Of a stretch of 64,000 nt of DNA, positions 1 through 8,465 are shown piece after piece (the stretch's first letter is position 1; each line of letters opens with the position of its first letter). Source of the stretch: Sandaracinaceae bacterium (GTDB lineage Bacteria; Myxococcota_A; Polyangia; Polyangiales; Sandaracinaceae); the NCBI GenBank assembly GCA_020633195.1, contig JACKEC010000014.1:1254114-1318113 (forward strand), read 5' to 3'. Under the pieces are notes generated by a model. It ran no database searches. It was not told where the DNA came from and worked only from the letters and a program-made list of their open reading frames with translations. The translations under genes were made by a program, and so were the position numbers.

Positions 1-353
1 GCCGCGTGGAACGTGCCCTCGGTGCGCTTCACCTCGGCGCGCGCGATCGCGATCGCCGGCCGCGCCGCGCCTTCGCGCAGGAGCGACCGCAGCGCCCGCC
101 GCACCTCCGCGTGCTTGCCGTGCCGCTCCGTCTCCCAGCCCACCACCAAGAGCTCGAACCGCGCCGGGTCGAGGTCGGCCGAGAGGACCATGACGCGCAG
201 GTGCGCCCGCGCGCGCGCCTTCCCCTCGGGCATCGAGTCGAGGACCGGCGCGAGCGCCACGAGCGCGGCGCGCTTTCCGAAGTTGCGCTCGATCCGGTCC
301 GCGCCCTCGATCGCGAGCTCGTCCAGCATCCCCACGGGCCGGAAGAGTGCCAC
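1..353 (-). CDS. hypothetical protein, partial (runs off left edge)
   Basis: The minus-strand frame is open from a GTG at 353 to the window edge, giving about 117 residues with a normal soluble composition (for example FRPVGMLDELAIEGADRI near the start). An in-frame ATG at 329 is an alternative start, and neither has a clear Shine-Dalgarno. The visible part is rich in Arg, Ala and Glu with alternating helix-like segments. It has no signal peptide or membrane segment. I do not recognise the family. It is divergent from the lipoprotein gene at 422, so the 68 bp between them should hold both promoters. Confidence 0.5.
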   Translation of the reverse strand, partial: MALFRPVGMLDELAIEGADRIERNFGKRAALVALAPVLDSMPEGKARARAHLRVMVLSADLDPARFELLVVGWETERHGKHAEVRRALRSLLREGAARPAIAIARAEVKRTEGTFHA

Positions 354-421
354 CCGACGTGGTCCGGGGCGAGGCACCAAACGGGTTTGTGGGCCTCCCC
401 GGCTCGGTGCAGAGTCCCTGC

Positions 422-1087
422 GTGCGCGCCGCGACCGTCACCTTCGCGCTGCTCCTCGTCGCCTGCGGCGGCGAGCCGCGCTCGGCCGGCCCGCCCGCGC
501 GGGGCCACCTCGCGGTCGAGGAGCCCGAGGACCACGACGCGCCCCCGCCCACCGAGCCCGAGGCCGAGCCCGAGGCGCCCACCCCCGAGCCCGCGGCCCC
601 GGCCGAGGATCCCTTCGCCGCGCCGCTCCCCACCGCCGCGTGCCCCGACGCGGCCCGCGTCGCGATCGCGCACGCCAACGCCGAGGGCCTCCCGACCTGG
701 CTCGAGCGCGCCGTCGCGTTCCTCTCCGAGGACGGACGCCAGCTCCGCGTCGCGATCGCCAACCACCCCCTCGAGCTCGACGCCAACGGTCGCTTCGCCG
801 CCCCCTCCACCGGCGAGGCGCGCTTCGAGATGGACGCCACGCGGACCCGCCGCGGGCGCCTCGAGCCGCGGGTGCTCGGCGCCCCCGACTCGCGGGTCGG
901 CGGCCTCACCCACGCGCGCATCGTCGGCGCCGCCTCCCTGCTCACCTTCGGCCACCGCAACGTCGGGCAGGTCGAGCTGACCGAGATCACCCGCGACCAC
1001 GTGTGCGGCCGACTCGAGCTCGACGACGGCTTCGGCCGCGTGCGCGGCGCCTTTCGCGCGGACGTGATCGGCCCGCTCCCGCCGTGA
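422..1087 (+). CDS. lipoprotein of unknown function
   Basis: The product is a 221-residue exported lipoprotein. The GTG at 422 gives a textbook signal peptide (VRAATVTFALLLVAC) with the lipobox cysteine near residue 14; the upstream in-frame ATG at 347 would only add an unlikely leader. After the cysteine comes a Pro/Glu-rich low-complexity linker of about 50 residues (EPEAEPEAPTPEPAAPAED). A globular domain follows with two cysteines and a beta-rich pattern (LRVAIANHPLELDANGRF). No family is recognised. It is probably anchored to a membrane facing the periplasm, with the linker acting as a tether. Confidence 0.7.
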   Translation: MRAATVTFALLLVACGGEPRSAGPPARGHLAVEEPEDHDAPPPTEPEAEPEAPTPEPAAPAEDPFAAPLPTAACPDAARVAIAHANAEGLPTWLERAVAFLSEDGRQLRVAIANHPLELDANGRFAAPSTGEARFEMDATRTRRGRLEPRVLGAPDSRVGGLTHARIVGAASLLTFGHRNVGQVELTEITRDHVCGRLELDDGFGRVRGAFRADVIGPLPP

Positions 1088-1131
1088 GGCCTCGTTGTGA
1101 CATAGGCCCCGACCGGGTGTACCTAGTCCCC

Positions 1132-1653
1132 GTGCGCTTCGCCTCCGCCCTCCTGCTCGCCGCCGCCCTCGGGGGCTGCGCGAGCGACGTCCCGCCCGAC
1201 GTGTTCATCGCGTTCGGCGAGGACTTCGAGGACTACCCGACCTGGACGAGCTTCGACCGCGGCGTCGATCCGATCCCGCCGAGCCACGAGGCGGCGAGCT
1301 TCCTGTACGTCGACCCGATGCCCCCCTCGGGCAGCCCCGAGTTCCCCGTCGGGACGCGCATCGTCCGCGAGCAGCGCGTGGGCGAAGACCCCGCCGGGTG
1401 GGTCCTCCACGCGATGGTGAAGCGTGGCGGCGGGTTCAACGCGGACGGCGCGCCCGGGTGGGAGTTCTTCGGGCTCGCGCTCGCCGACGACGGCCGCCCG
1501 TTCATCGCGTGGCGGGGCACCGGCCCCGCCGACGGAGACGGGTACACCGCGCCCGACGGCGGCGAGGTCCTCAGCTGCAACCAGTGCCACGGCTCGGCGA
1601 CCTACAACGACTCGGTGCTGAGCCCCGTCCTCGACCTGACCGCGCTCCCCTGA
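1132..1653 (+). CDS. cytochrome P460-like lipoprotein with a CxxCH haem motif
   Basis: This is a 173-residue lipoprotein. The GTG at 1132 starts a signal peptide ending LGGCAS. The mature part begins with FGEDFEDYPTWTSFD, and a single c-type haem attachment motif, CNQCH, lies about 25 residues from the C terminus. A 'DYPTWxSF' start with a late CxxCH matches small cytochrome P460-family proteins, which can oxidise hydroxylamine or act in nitrosative stress. The family call is from motif order only. A -10-like TACCTA sits six bases before the GTG, which may mean a leaderless message. The gene is alone between a lipoprotein gene and cysC. Confidence 0.6.
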   Translation: MRFASALLLAAALGGCASDVPPDVFIAFGEDFEDYPTWTSFDRGVDPIPPSHEAASFLYVDPMPPSGSPEFPVGTRIVREQRVGEDPAGWVLHAMVKRGGGFNADGAPGWEFFGLALADDGRPFIAWRGTGPADGDGYTAPDGGEVLSCNQCHGSATYNDSVLSPVLDLTALP

Positions 1654-1699
1654 CCGCGCCCTGTCTCCGCCGTCGAGTCGCGCTACGGTCCCCGGACCG

Positions 1700-2308
1700 A
1701 TGACCGCTACCAACGTCACCTGGCACCACGGCGAGGTCTCCCGCGAGGCGCGCGAGGCGCTGCTCGGCCACCGCGCCGCGTGTCTCTGGCTCACCGGCCT
1801 GAGCGGCTCGGGCAAGAGCACGCTGGCCCGCCGCGTCGAGCGACAGCTCGTCGAGCGCGAGGTGCAAGCTTACGTGCTCGATGGCGACAACGTGCGCCAC
1901 GGCCTCAACGCCGACCTCGGCTTCTCGCCCGAGGCCCGCGAGGAGAACATCCGCCGCGTCGGCGAGGTCGCCCGCCTCCTCGTCGACTCCGGGGCCATCG
2001 TGCTCGCCGCCTTCATCTCGCCCTACGTCGCCGACCGCGCCCGCGTGCGCGAGCGGTTCGAGGCCGGCACCTTCGTCGAGGTGCACGTCGCCACCCCGAT
2101 CGAGGAGTGCGAGCGCCGCGATCCGAAGGGCCTCTACCGACGCGCCCGCGCCGGAGACATCCCCGACTTCACCGGCATCGACGCCCCCTACGAGGCCCCC
2201 GCGTCCCCCGAGATCCGCGTCGACACCACCGGCACGGAGCTCGACGACTGCGCCGCGCAGATCGTCGCGTGGCTCGTCGAGGCCGGGTTCGTCGGCGCGC
2301 GCCCCTGA
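1700..2308 (+). CDS. cysC: adenylylsulfate kinase
   Basis: This cytosolic enzyme phosphorylates adenosine 5'-phosphosulfate (APS) with ATP to give PAPS, the second activation step of sulfate assimilation. The 202-residue length is normal for stand-alone CysC. Visible motifs are the Walker A GLSGSGKST near residue 33, the DGDNVR substrate loop, the APS-binding region GFSPEAREENIRR, and FISPYVADR followed by the KGLYRRARAG stretch. No ATP sulfurylase gene (cysD/cysN or sat) is adjacent. The PAPS-type reductase cysH lies 13 kb away, so the pathway genes are dispersed. The start is the ATG at 1700. Confidence 0.93.
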   Translation: MTATNVTWHHGEVSREAREALLGHRAACLWLTGLSGSGKSTLARRVERQLVEREVQAYVLDGDNVRHGLNADLGFSPEAREENIRRVGEVARLLVDSGAIVLAAFISPYVADRARVRERFEAGTFVEVHVATPIEECERRDPKGLYRRARAGDIPDFTGIDAPYEAPASPEIRVDTTGTELDDCAAQIVAWLVEAGFVGARP

Positions 2309-2324
2309 GCCCGCGGACACGTTC

Positions 2325-3377
2325 GTGGTCCCCGAGCTCGCCAGCATCCCCGACGCCGTCCACCGCGAGGCGTCGTTCGCGCTGACGCTGGGCGCCGCCC
2401 TCTTCGGCGCGACCGCGGGGACGCTGGTGTTCGGGCCCGGGCTCACCCCGTTCGCGATGCTCGTGGTCCTCGGCGTCCTCGGCTGGCTCGCCTCCGATCC
2501 GCAGGGCTCGGTGGTCCGGCTCGCGGGGTGGTGCGGCCTCGCGAGCGCGCTGGCCCTCGGGCCCGCTCGCGGCCTCGACCTCTCCGGGCTGCTCGGCGCC
2601 CTGCCCTTCATCGGACCCGCGACCCTCGCGCTCCTCGTGCTCGCGCTCACCCTGTTCGCGCCCCTGCGCGCGCTCGCCGCGGCCGAGAGCCACGAGGACG
2701 GCGCCCTCGCGGCCATCGTCGCCTCGCGGTGGCTGCTCACCGTGGCCGCGCTGACCAGCCTGGCCGCGGGGGTCGTGGGGGACGTCGCGCTCGGCGTCGC
2801 GGGCGGGCTCGTGCTCCTCTTCGCGGCCATCCGCTGGGTCCTCGGTCGAGACGCGCAGACCAGCCTGCGCCGCTGGCTCGACCGGTGCCGCGCCGAGGAC
2901 TCCCCGCGCTGGCGCGTCGTCGATCGCGCCGCCGTCGACCCGACCGCCCTCACCGCGCTCCGCCCGCTCGTCCGCGCCGAGCCGCACGACGGCGTGCTCG
3001 TGAGCGCGGCGCCCACCGGCCCCTACCGCGGCGAGGGCGCGCCGATCGCGCTGGTCCCGCGGACCGTGTCGCACGATCAGCCGGTCGGCTGGTCCCTGCC
3101 CTGGCGCGACGTCGGGTACGCCGTCGGCCTCGTGATCGCGGTCGGCGCTCCCATGCCCTGCACCGTGCTCGGGTTGATGGTCCAGCTCGCCTTCACGCCC
3201 CGCGTCGTCGACCACGAGCTCGGCATGGGCTTCATCGGCATCGGCGCCGTCTTCGCCATCGCGTGCATCGGGGTCGGCTCGCTGCTCGCGACCGAGCGCA
3301 AGAAGACCGTGTGGATCGCGGGGCTCGTCACCGTCGCGCTCACCGCGCTCGGCGCCGCCGTCCTCAACGGGCTGTGA
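2325..3377 (+). CDS. multi-pass membrane protein of unknown function
   Basis: The product is an integral membrane protein of about 350 residues. The GTG at 2325 follows cysC by 16 bp, so the two may be co-transcribed. An N-terminal block of hydrophobic helices (from FALTLGAALFGATAGTLVF) forms about five membrane segments up to residue 180. A soluble loop of about 80 residues carries RWLDRCRAEDSPRWRVVDRA. Three further helices near the C terminus include VGLVIAVGAPMPCTVLGLMV. No transporter or enzyme signature is recognised. The start is uncertain because the open frame extends far upstream through cysC in another frame. Confidence 0.6.
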   Translation: MVPELASIPDAVHREASFALTLGAALFGATAGTLVFGPGLTPFAMLVVLGVLGWLASDPQGSVVRLAGWCGLASALALGPARGLDLSGLLGALPFIGPATLALLVLALTLFAPLRALAAAESHEDGALAAIVASRWLLTVAALTSLAAGVVGDVALGVAGGLVLLFAAIRWVLGRDAQTSLRRWLDRCRAEDSPRWRVVDRAAVDPTALTALRPLVRAEPHDGVLVSAAPTGPYRGEGAPIALVPRTVSHDQPVGWSLPWRDVGYAVGLVIAVGAPMPCTVLGLMVQLAFTPRVVDHELGMGFIGIGAVFAIACIGVGSLLATERKKTVWIAGLVTVALTALGAAVLNGL

Positions 3378-3383
3378 TCGCCG

Positions 3384-4508
3384 TCAGCGGTTGCGCCAGC
3401 GCGCGACCGCGGCGTTGTGCTGCTCGAGCGTCTCGCTGAACGTGTGGCGACCGTGCCCGCGGGCGACGAAGTAGAGGTAGCGGTTCGGCTCGTGCTCGAG
3501 CACCGCGCGGATCGAGTCGATGCCGGGGTTGCAGATCGGCCCGGGCGGCAGCCCCTCGTGCCGGTAGGTGTTGTACGCGTTCTCCGGGTCCGAGAGCATC
3601 GCGCGGGTGATCGATCCCTCGAACCCCGCGCAGCTCGGCGCGTCGTCGGGCCGCGCGAGGCAGCCGTAGGAGACCGTCGGGTCGGCCTGCAGCCGCTTGG
3701 GGTGGAAGCTCGGGTCGCGCAGGCGGTTGATGAACACCCGCGCGATGATCGGGCGCTCCTCCGCCGCCGCGGCCTCCTTCTCGACGATGCTCGCGAGGCT
3801 GAGCACCTCGTGCGGCCCCCAGGACAACGTCTCTTGCAACTCTCCGAGGGCCGCCTGATCGGCGTCGAGGAGCGGCCCGACCCGACGATGGAAGTTCGCG
3901 ACGAAGCGCCGGACGATCTCCTCGGCGCCGAGGTCGGGCGAGAGGCGGTACGTGTCGGGGTAGAGGTACCCCTCCGCGGTCGGGCCCGGGATGCCGAGCT
4001 CGTCGAGCAGCTCGCGGTCCTCCGTGGCCTCGATGAAGTCGGCCGCGTCGCACACGCCCCAGCGGTCGAGGCGCGCCGCGATCGCGAAGCGGTGGAAGCC
4101 CTCCGGGATCACCACCCGCACGGTGGCCGACCCGAAGCCGCGCGCGATCCGCTGCAGCACGTCGCGCGGGGTCATGTCGTCGGTCAGGAGCACCTCGCCC
4201 TCGCGCAGCCGCTCGTCGCCGCCGAGCAGCCGGACATACCAGGTGAAGAGCGTCGGGTGCTCGATCGCGCCGGCGGCGTGCAGCCGCTCGCTCAGCTCGT
4301 CGAGGTCCGTGTCGGGCGCGAGGGTCACCCGCAGCTCGCGTCCGCGGCCGCCCGCGGCGCCCTGCGGGTAGATCGTCGCGAGCCACCCGAGCGACGCGAG
4401 CGCGGCGACGATGAGGATCGCGAGCCCCGCGACGAGGCCGCGCACGAGCCCGCTCCGCCCTCTCGTCTCCGCGGTCCGTCGTCGTCCGCGCCGACCCTGG
4501 CGTGCCAC
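3384..4508 (-). CDS. mltG: endolytic murein transglycosylase MltG
   Basis: This inner-membrane enzyme cleaves nascent glycan strands and so sets peptidoglycan chain length. It has 374 residues, with a single N-terminal membrane helix (LVAGLAILIVAALASLGWL). A LysM-like segment follows, then the YceG domain with the catalytic glutamate in SIVEKEA and the conserved VFINRL, ADPTVSYG, NTYRHEGLPPGPICNPG and YLYFVARG blocks. The GTG at 4508 was chosen because it gives a short basic N terminus directly before the membrane helix. It lies 8 bp downstream of ruvX, a common bacterial pairing, so the two probably form one operon. Confidence 0.92.
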   Translation of the reverse strand: MARQGRRGRRRTAETRGRSGLVRGLVAGLAILIVAALASLGWLATIYPQGAAGGRGRELRVTLAPDTDLDELSERLHAAGAIEHPTLFTWYVRLLGGDERLREGEVLLTDDMTPRDVLQRIARGFGSATVRVVIPEGFHRFAIAARLDRWGVCDAADFIEATEDRELLDELGIPGPTAEGYLYPDTYRLSPDLGAEEIVRRFVANFHRRVGPLLDADQAALGELQETLSWGPHEVLSLASIVEKEAAAAEERPIIARVFINRLRDPSFHPKRLQADPTVSYGCLARPDDAPSCAGFEGSITRAMLSDPENAYNTYRHEGLPPGPICNPGIDSIRAVLEHEPNRYLYFVARGHGRHTFSETLEQHNAAVARWRNR

Positions 4509-4516
4509 CTCGCCCC

Positions 4517-4930
4517 TCAGTCCCGGCGGCTGTCGAGGTAGCTCGAGAGGAGCAGCGCCGCCGCCACTCGGTCGACGAGCCCCTTCTGGTCCTTGGCCTT
4601 CACGCCCGCGTCGCGCAGGGAGCGCTCCGCCGCCGCGCTCGAGAGGCGCTCGTCCCACAGGATCACCGCGACGCCCGCGAGGGCCTCGAGCTTCTCCGCG
4701 AACTTGCGCGCGCGGCGCGACGAGGCCCCCTCGCGACCGTCGAGGTGGAGCGGCAGCCCCACCACGATCTCGCCGATCGACTCCCGTCGCACGAGCTCGA
4801 CGAGGCGCGCGAGCAGAGCCTCGGGGTCCTTGCGATCCCACGTCTCGAAGGGGTGCGCGAACGTCCCCGTCTCGTCCGACAGGGCGAGCCCGACCCTCTT
4901 CTCCCCGTGGTCGATCCCGAGACGGCGCAT
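4517..4930 (-). CDS. ruvX: Holliday junction resolvase-like RNase YqgF/RuvX
   Basis: This 137-residue protein of the RNase H fold is a putative pre-16S rRNA nuclease (YqgF family). It starts with the family signature GIDHGEKRVGLALSD, whose first Asp is catalytic. It continues with IVVGLPLHLDG, then LWDERLSS, and ends with a VDRVAAALLLSSYLD block supplying the last acidic residues. Length and motif order are typical. It is the first gene of a two-gene operon with mltG. It is divergent from the gene at 4988, and the 57-bp gap between them must carry both promoters. Confidence 0.9.
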   Translation of the reverse strand: MRRLGIDHGEKRVGLALSDETGTFAHPFETWDRKDPEALLARLVELVRRESIGEIVVGLPLHLDGREGASSRRARKFAEKLEALAGVAVILWDERLSSAAAERSLRDAGVKAKDQKGLVDRVAAALLLSSYLDSRRD

Positions 4931-4987
4931 CCGCCTGCCATGTATCAGGGCCGCTGACGGAGCGCACGTTCGGCGGCCGAACCCGAT

Positions 4988-5482
4988 ATGGTGGGGGACG
5001 TGGAGCTCGAGCTCGTCAGCGAAGGCCCGAACCACCGCTTCGGCGGCATCGGCAACGTGCTGATCAGCGTCTACTGGGGCGCCCCCGACGCCGCCGCCCT
5101 CGAGGATCGCGTGCCGTGGGTCGAGCGGATGCGCGCGGAGTACGGACAGGGAGGCCTCCTCGTGTGGGTCTGCGCGGACGCGTCCGGGTCGTTGCCCGAC
5201 GCCGCCTTCCGCCAGACGTCCCGAGCCCAGTCCGAACGCTACGAGGGCACGATCGTATTCAGCGCCTCCGTCATCGAGGGGGGAGACCTGCTCCACGGCC
5301 TGGTCCGCACCTTCCTGCGCGGCCTCGCGGTCGTCGCGTCGCGCCGCGTCTCGACCGCGTTCTTCGACGACGAGGCCAGCGCGCTCGCCTGGGTGGAGGC
5401 CCGCGCCAAGCCTCACGGCGGCCCGGATGTCGCCACGCTTCGAAACGCGCTGGAAACACTGCGCCGAGGGCGACTAGGCTAG
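4988..5482 (+). CDS. conserved hypothetical protein
   Basis: This is a soluble protein of 164 residues that I do not recognise. Alternating hydrophobic strands (VELELVSEGPNHRF, NVLISVYWG, GLLVWVCADASG, TIVFSASVIEGG) and two helices ending FFDDEASALAWVEARA suggest a small alpha/beta fold. The arrangement resembles the STAS-like or 'activity inhibitor' proteins common in myxobacteria, but that is only an impression. The ATG at 4988 is used. A GTG at 5000 preceded by GGGGG is an alternative start. The stop is 7 bp before glk, so the two genes may be co-expressed. Confidence 0.6.
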   Translation: MVGDVELELVSEGPNHRFGGIGNVLISVYWGAPDAAALEDRVPWVERMRAEYGQGGLLVWVCADASGSLPDAAFRQTSRAQSERYEGTIVFSASVIEGGDLLHGLVRTFLRGLAVVASRRVSTAFFDDEASALAWVEARAKPHGGPDVATLRNALETLRRGRLG

Positions 5483-5489
5483 CGCGCCC

Positions 5490-6479
5490 GTGCGAATCCT
5501 GGTCGGTGACATCGGTGGGACGAAGACGCTGCTCGCCCTCTACGAGGGGCGGGACGCGCGCGCGCTCGAGGAGACGCGCCGCGAGCGCTACGAGAACGCG
5601 TCGCGCGACGCGCTCGGGCCGATCCTCGTCGACTTCCTCGGCCGCACGGAGCCGGTGGACGCGGCCGTGTTCGGGGTCGCCGGCCCGGTCGAGGACGACG
5701 TGTGCCGCGCGACGAACCTCCCCTGGGTCATCGACGCGGCGCGCATCGCGACCGAGCTCTCGATCCCGCGCACCGCGCTCATCAACGACTTCGAAGCGGT
5801 CGCCCTCGGGCTCGACGAGCTCTCCGAGGAGTCCCTCGTCGTCCTCCAGGACCGCCGCATCGAGGCGATGGCCCCGCGCGCGGTGCTCGGCGCGGGCACC
5901 GGGCTCGGCGAGGCGATCATCATCCCGACGGGCAAGGACCTGCCGCGGGTGCTCGCCACCGAGGGCGGGCACGTCGACTTCGCTCCCCGCGACGAGGACG
6001 AGATCGCGCTCTTGCGCTTCGCCCTCGAGCGACACGCCCGCGTCTCGGTGGAGCGCGTGGTGTCGGGCCCCGGCCTCGCGCTCATCTACGATCACGTGGT
6101 CGCCGCGAAGCTCGCGCCGCCGTCGTCCCTCTTCGACGCGGTCCCGGCCAGCGAGGATCGCAGCGCCCTCATCGGCGAGGCGGGCGCCCGCGGCGACGAC
6201 GAGGCGGCGCGGATCGCGCTCGATCGCTTCGTCAGCCTCTACGGCGCGGAGGCCGGCAACCTCGCGCTCAAGTGCCTCCCGTTCGGCGGCCTCTACATCG
6301 CCGGGGGGATCGCCCCCAAGGTGATCGACGCCCTCCGCGCCGGGCACTTCATGAAGTCCTTCCGTACGAAGGGCCGCATGACCCCGCTGCTCGACAGGAT
6401 CCGGGTGAGCGTGGTGATGGACCCCGCGGTCGGCCTGCTCGGCGCGCGCCGCAAGGCCCTCTCCCTGCTTCGGACCTGA
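5490..6479 (+). CDS. glk: glucokinase
   Basis: This cytosolic enzyme phosphorylates glucose with ATP to glucose 6-phosphate. Its 329 residues fit the proteobacterial Glk family (about 320). Motifs are the N-terminal phosphate loop GDIGGTKT, the substrate-domain LINDFEAVALG, the second nucleotide loop GAGTGLGEA, and the family block EGGHVDFAP. The C-terminal GGLYIAGGIAPK completes the actin-like ATPase fold. The GTG at 5490 places the phosphate loop at the very N terminus, as expected. It runs convergently with the gene at 6509. Confidence 0.92.
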   Translation: MRILVGDIGGTKTLLALYEGRDARALEETRRERYENASRDALGPILVDFLGRTEPVDAAVFGVAGPVEDDVCRATNLPWVIDAARIATELSIPRTALINDFEAVALGLDELSEESLVVLQDRRIEAMAPRAVLGAGTGLGEAIIIPTGKDLPRVLATEGGHVDFAPRDEDEIALLRFALERHARVSVERVVSGPGLALIYDHVVAAKLAPPSSLFDAVPASEDRSALIGEAGARGDDEAARIALDRFVSLYGAEAGNLALKCLPFGGLYIAGGIAPKVIDALRAGHFMKSFRTKGRMTPLLDRIRVSVVMDPAVGLLGARRKALSLLRT

Positions 6480-6485
6480 GCGTTC

Positions 6486-6510
6486 AGATCCTCCGACGCT
6501 TCGCGTCGTC
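6486..6510. repeat. intergenic palindrome, copy A of a 25-bp exact repeat
   Basis: This 25-base segment lies between the convergent glk and the gene at 6509. It is identical to 42461-42485. Inside it, GACGC-TTC-GCGTC (6495-6507) folds into a triloop hairpin. It overlaps the stop codon of the minus gene. No T-run follows, so any terminator role is uncertain. Confidence 0.6.
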
Positions 6511-7153
6511 AGCACCCCTCGAACGTGATGGTCCCGCTGACCGTCGTCCCGTCCGGCAGCTCGCACTGCAGGTGCACGTGGCCGTCGACGAGGCGGACGT
6601 CGTTGACGACCGTCCCCGAGTTCTCCACCGCGACGTCGAAGACCTGGCACGCATCGCGCGGCACCTCGAAGACGGTGCAGTCGGTCCCGTCGGCGTTCCG
6701 GCAGCTCCCCGGCACCTCGAGCTCGACCTTGTGCCCGTGCACGTGGTCGAGCGTCACGTAGACCCCGCCGTCGTTGTGCCCGTCGGCGTGCAGGTTGGCG
6801 CCGACGAACCCGTACGGCTGCATCGACGCGCAGCCGGTCGGGACGAACGTCCACTCGCCGTGCGGGCTCCCGCTCACCACCATCTGGCCCTCGGCGCTGC
6901 CGCAGTCCTTGAGCGACATGATGACGATCCCGATCGGGATGATCGCCGAGACGAGGAACATCAGCCGCCCGCGGATCGACCGCTTCACCGGCACGCCCGG
7001 GGTCGCCGTCGGCGTCGCCGTCGGCGTCGCCGCGGCCGCCGGCAGCGGCGCCTCGGGCTTGGCCCGCGGCGTCCCGCACCCGCCGCAGAACTCGTCGTCG
7101 GGGCGGTAGGTCCGCCCGCAGCTGTCGCACCGCTCGTCCATGAGCCCGAGCAT
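6509..7153 (-). CDS. zinc-ribbon membrane-anchored protein
   Basis: The product has 214 residues. A treble-clef-like zinc ribbon at residues 8-27 has the cysteine pairs CDSCG and CGGCG. A low-complexity Ala/Pro/Thr linker with a repeated TPTA pattern follows, then one membrane helix near residues 62-82 (LMFLVSAIIPIGIVIMSL). The roughly 130-residue C-terminal domain is probably outside the membrane. It carries six cysteines and many His/Asp residues (NLHADGHNDGG, LDHVHGHKVEL). Cytosolic ribbon, helix and external domain form a recurrent architecture in myxobacteria, with no assigned function. It is adjacent to the convergent glk. Confidence 0.65.
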   Translation of the reverse strand: MLGLMDERCDSCGRTYRPDDEFCGGCGTPRAKPEAPLPAAAATPTATPTATPGVPVKRSIRGRLMFLVSAIIPIGIVIMSLKDCGSAEGQMVVSGSPHGEWTFVPTGCASMQPYGFVGANLHADGHNDGGVYVTLDHVHGHKVELEVPGSCRNADGTDCTVFEVPRDACQVFDVAVENSGTVVNDVRLVDGHVHLQCELPDGTTVSGTITFEGC

Positions 7154-7182
7154 CGACGCCAGGGCTGCCCCTGTCTACCGCG

Positions 7183-8352
7183 TCACTCCTGCGCCGACTG
7201 CGCCGCGAGGACACGCATCAGGTCCTCGATGTCGCGCGACACGTCGCCCTCGACGGGCCTCCCGTTGAAGAGCGCGACCATCACCGTGCCGTCCTCGGCC
7301 CGCATCATGAAAGCCGACGTGCCGGGCTTGGACCCGTCGTGGAGCCACGCCCGCCCCTGCTCCGTCTGGGTCACGAAGAAGCCGTGCCCGTAGTGGATGT
7401 CGAGCCCGTCCCAGTCGCGGTGGCGAGGCGGCGCGAGCATCTCGTCGAGCGCCGCGGAGGACACGAGGTCCGGGGGCTCCGGCCGCCCGTCGACGCGCGC
7501 GAGGAAGCGCACGAGATCCTCCGCGCACGCGATCCAGCCCCCGTGCGCCGCCATCGGCGGCAAGTAGAAGCCGCCGTCCGGCGTCGCGATCTCCCCGCCG
7601 CCCGGGTAGACGGAGCGCGCGACCGCCTCCTCGGGGTGAGGGAAGTAGCGCGCCTCGTCGGCTGGCCGATCGGTGGGGAGAGTCCGGCCCAGCTCCATGC
7701 GCTCGATCCCGGCGGGGGCGAAGACTCGATCGCGGACGAACGCTTCGTAGGGCTGCCCGGTCACGTCCTCGATGACCGCGCCGAGGATCGAGTACCCGAG
7801 GTTCGAGTACGCGTAGTGGCTCCCCGGATCGAACGACAGCGGGCGCCGCATCACGACCCGCAGGATCGCGTCGAGCTCGGGCGGTCGGGCGCCGTCGAGC
7901 TCCTTCGCGACGCGGTTGCTCTCGAAGGTCCAGTCGTAGCTCTCGTGGCGATCGAAGCCGCCGGAGTGCTCGAGGAGATGGCGAACCGTGATGTCGTCCC
8001 AGCGAGGATCGGCGGGCGCGCCGGCGAGGTGGGGCAGCACGGGCTCGTCCAGAGAGAGCCGCCCCTCGTCGATCAAGAGGCGCACCGCGACGGCCGTGAT
8101 GGGCTTGCTGAGGCTCGCGATCCGGAACCGCGTCTGCGTGGTCACCGGCCGCCCTTCGTCGGCGATCCCGTACGCCGCCGAGAACCGGAGCCGGCCGTCG
8201 CGCGCGATCGCGACCTGCCCGCCCGGCAACCCCCAGCGCTCCATCAGCGCGGTGACCTCGTCGACGGGCGGCTCGGGGGGCGGGCTCGGCGCCGGAGACG
8301 CGCCAGCGCAGGACCAGGCCAGGAGCGCCAAACCGACCGCGATCCGATGCAT
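7183..8352 (-). CDS. beta-lactamase-family serine hydrolase (class C-like), lipoprotein
   Basis: This exported hydrolase has 389 residues. Its signal peptide ends in the lipobox LAWSCAG, followed by a Pro-rich tether. The serine beta-lactamase/DD-peptidase fold is marked by the nucleophile motif SLSK (FRIASLSKPITAV) and the YSN triad (YAYSNLGYS). HYGHG stands where the KTG-type motif lies, as in esterase-like members of the family. Substrates could be D-amino-acid peptides, esters or lactams; the sequence does not decide. The catalytic residues are intact. It is divergent from the gene at 8466. Confidence 0.85.
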   Translation of the reverse strand: MHRIAVGLALLAWSCAGASPAPSPPPEPPVDEVTALMERWGLPGGQVAIARDGRLRFSAAYGIADEGRPVTTQTRFRIASLSKPITAVAVRLLIDEGRLSLDEPVLPHLAGAPADPRWDDITVRHLLEHSGGFDRHESYDWTFESNRVAKELDGARPPELDAILRVVMRRPLSFDPGSHYAYSNLGYSILGAVIEDVTGQPYEAFVRDRVFAPAGIERMELGRTLPTDRPADEARYFPHPEEAVARSVYPGGGEIATPDGGFYLPPMAAHGGWIACAEDLVRFLARVDGRPEPPDLVSSAALDEMLAPPRHRDWDGLDIHYGHGFFVTQTEQGRAWLHDGSKPGTSAFMMRAEDGTVMVALFNGRPVEGDVSRDIEDLMRVLAAQSAQE

Positions 8353-8465
8353 TCGTCGTCTTTAGCCCCTTTTGGCGCGATGGAAAGCCACAAATCGGCC
8401 AAACCACGCCACCAGGACCGAATCTTGGCTTTACAATCGACCAAATCGCCGTCAGCATCCCCTTC

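Noticed and set aside
8353..8465. Riboswitch or cobalamin element near the CarH-like gene
   Set aside because: The gap is short and lacks a B12-box-like sequence or a convincing fold.
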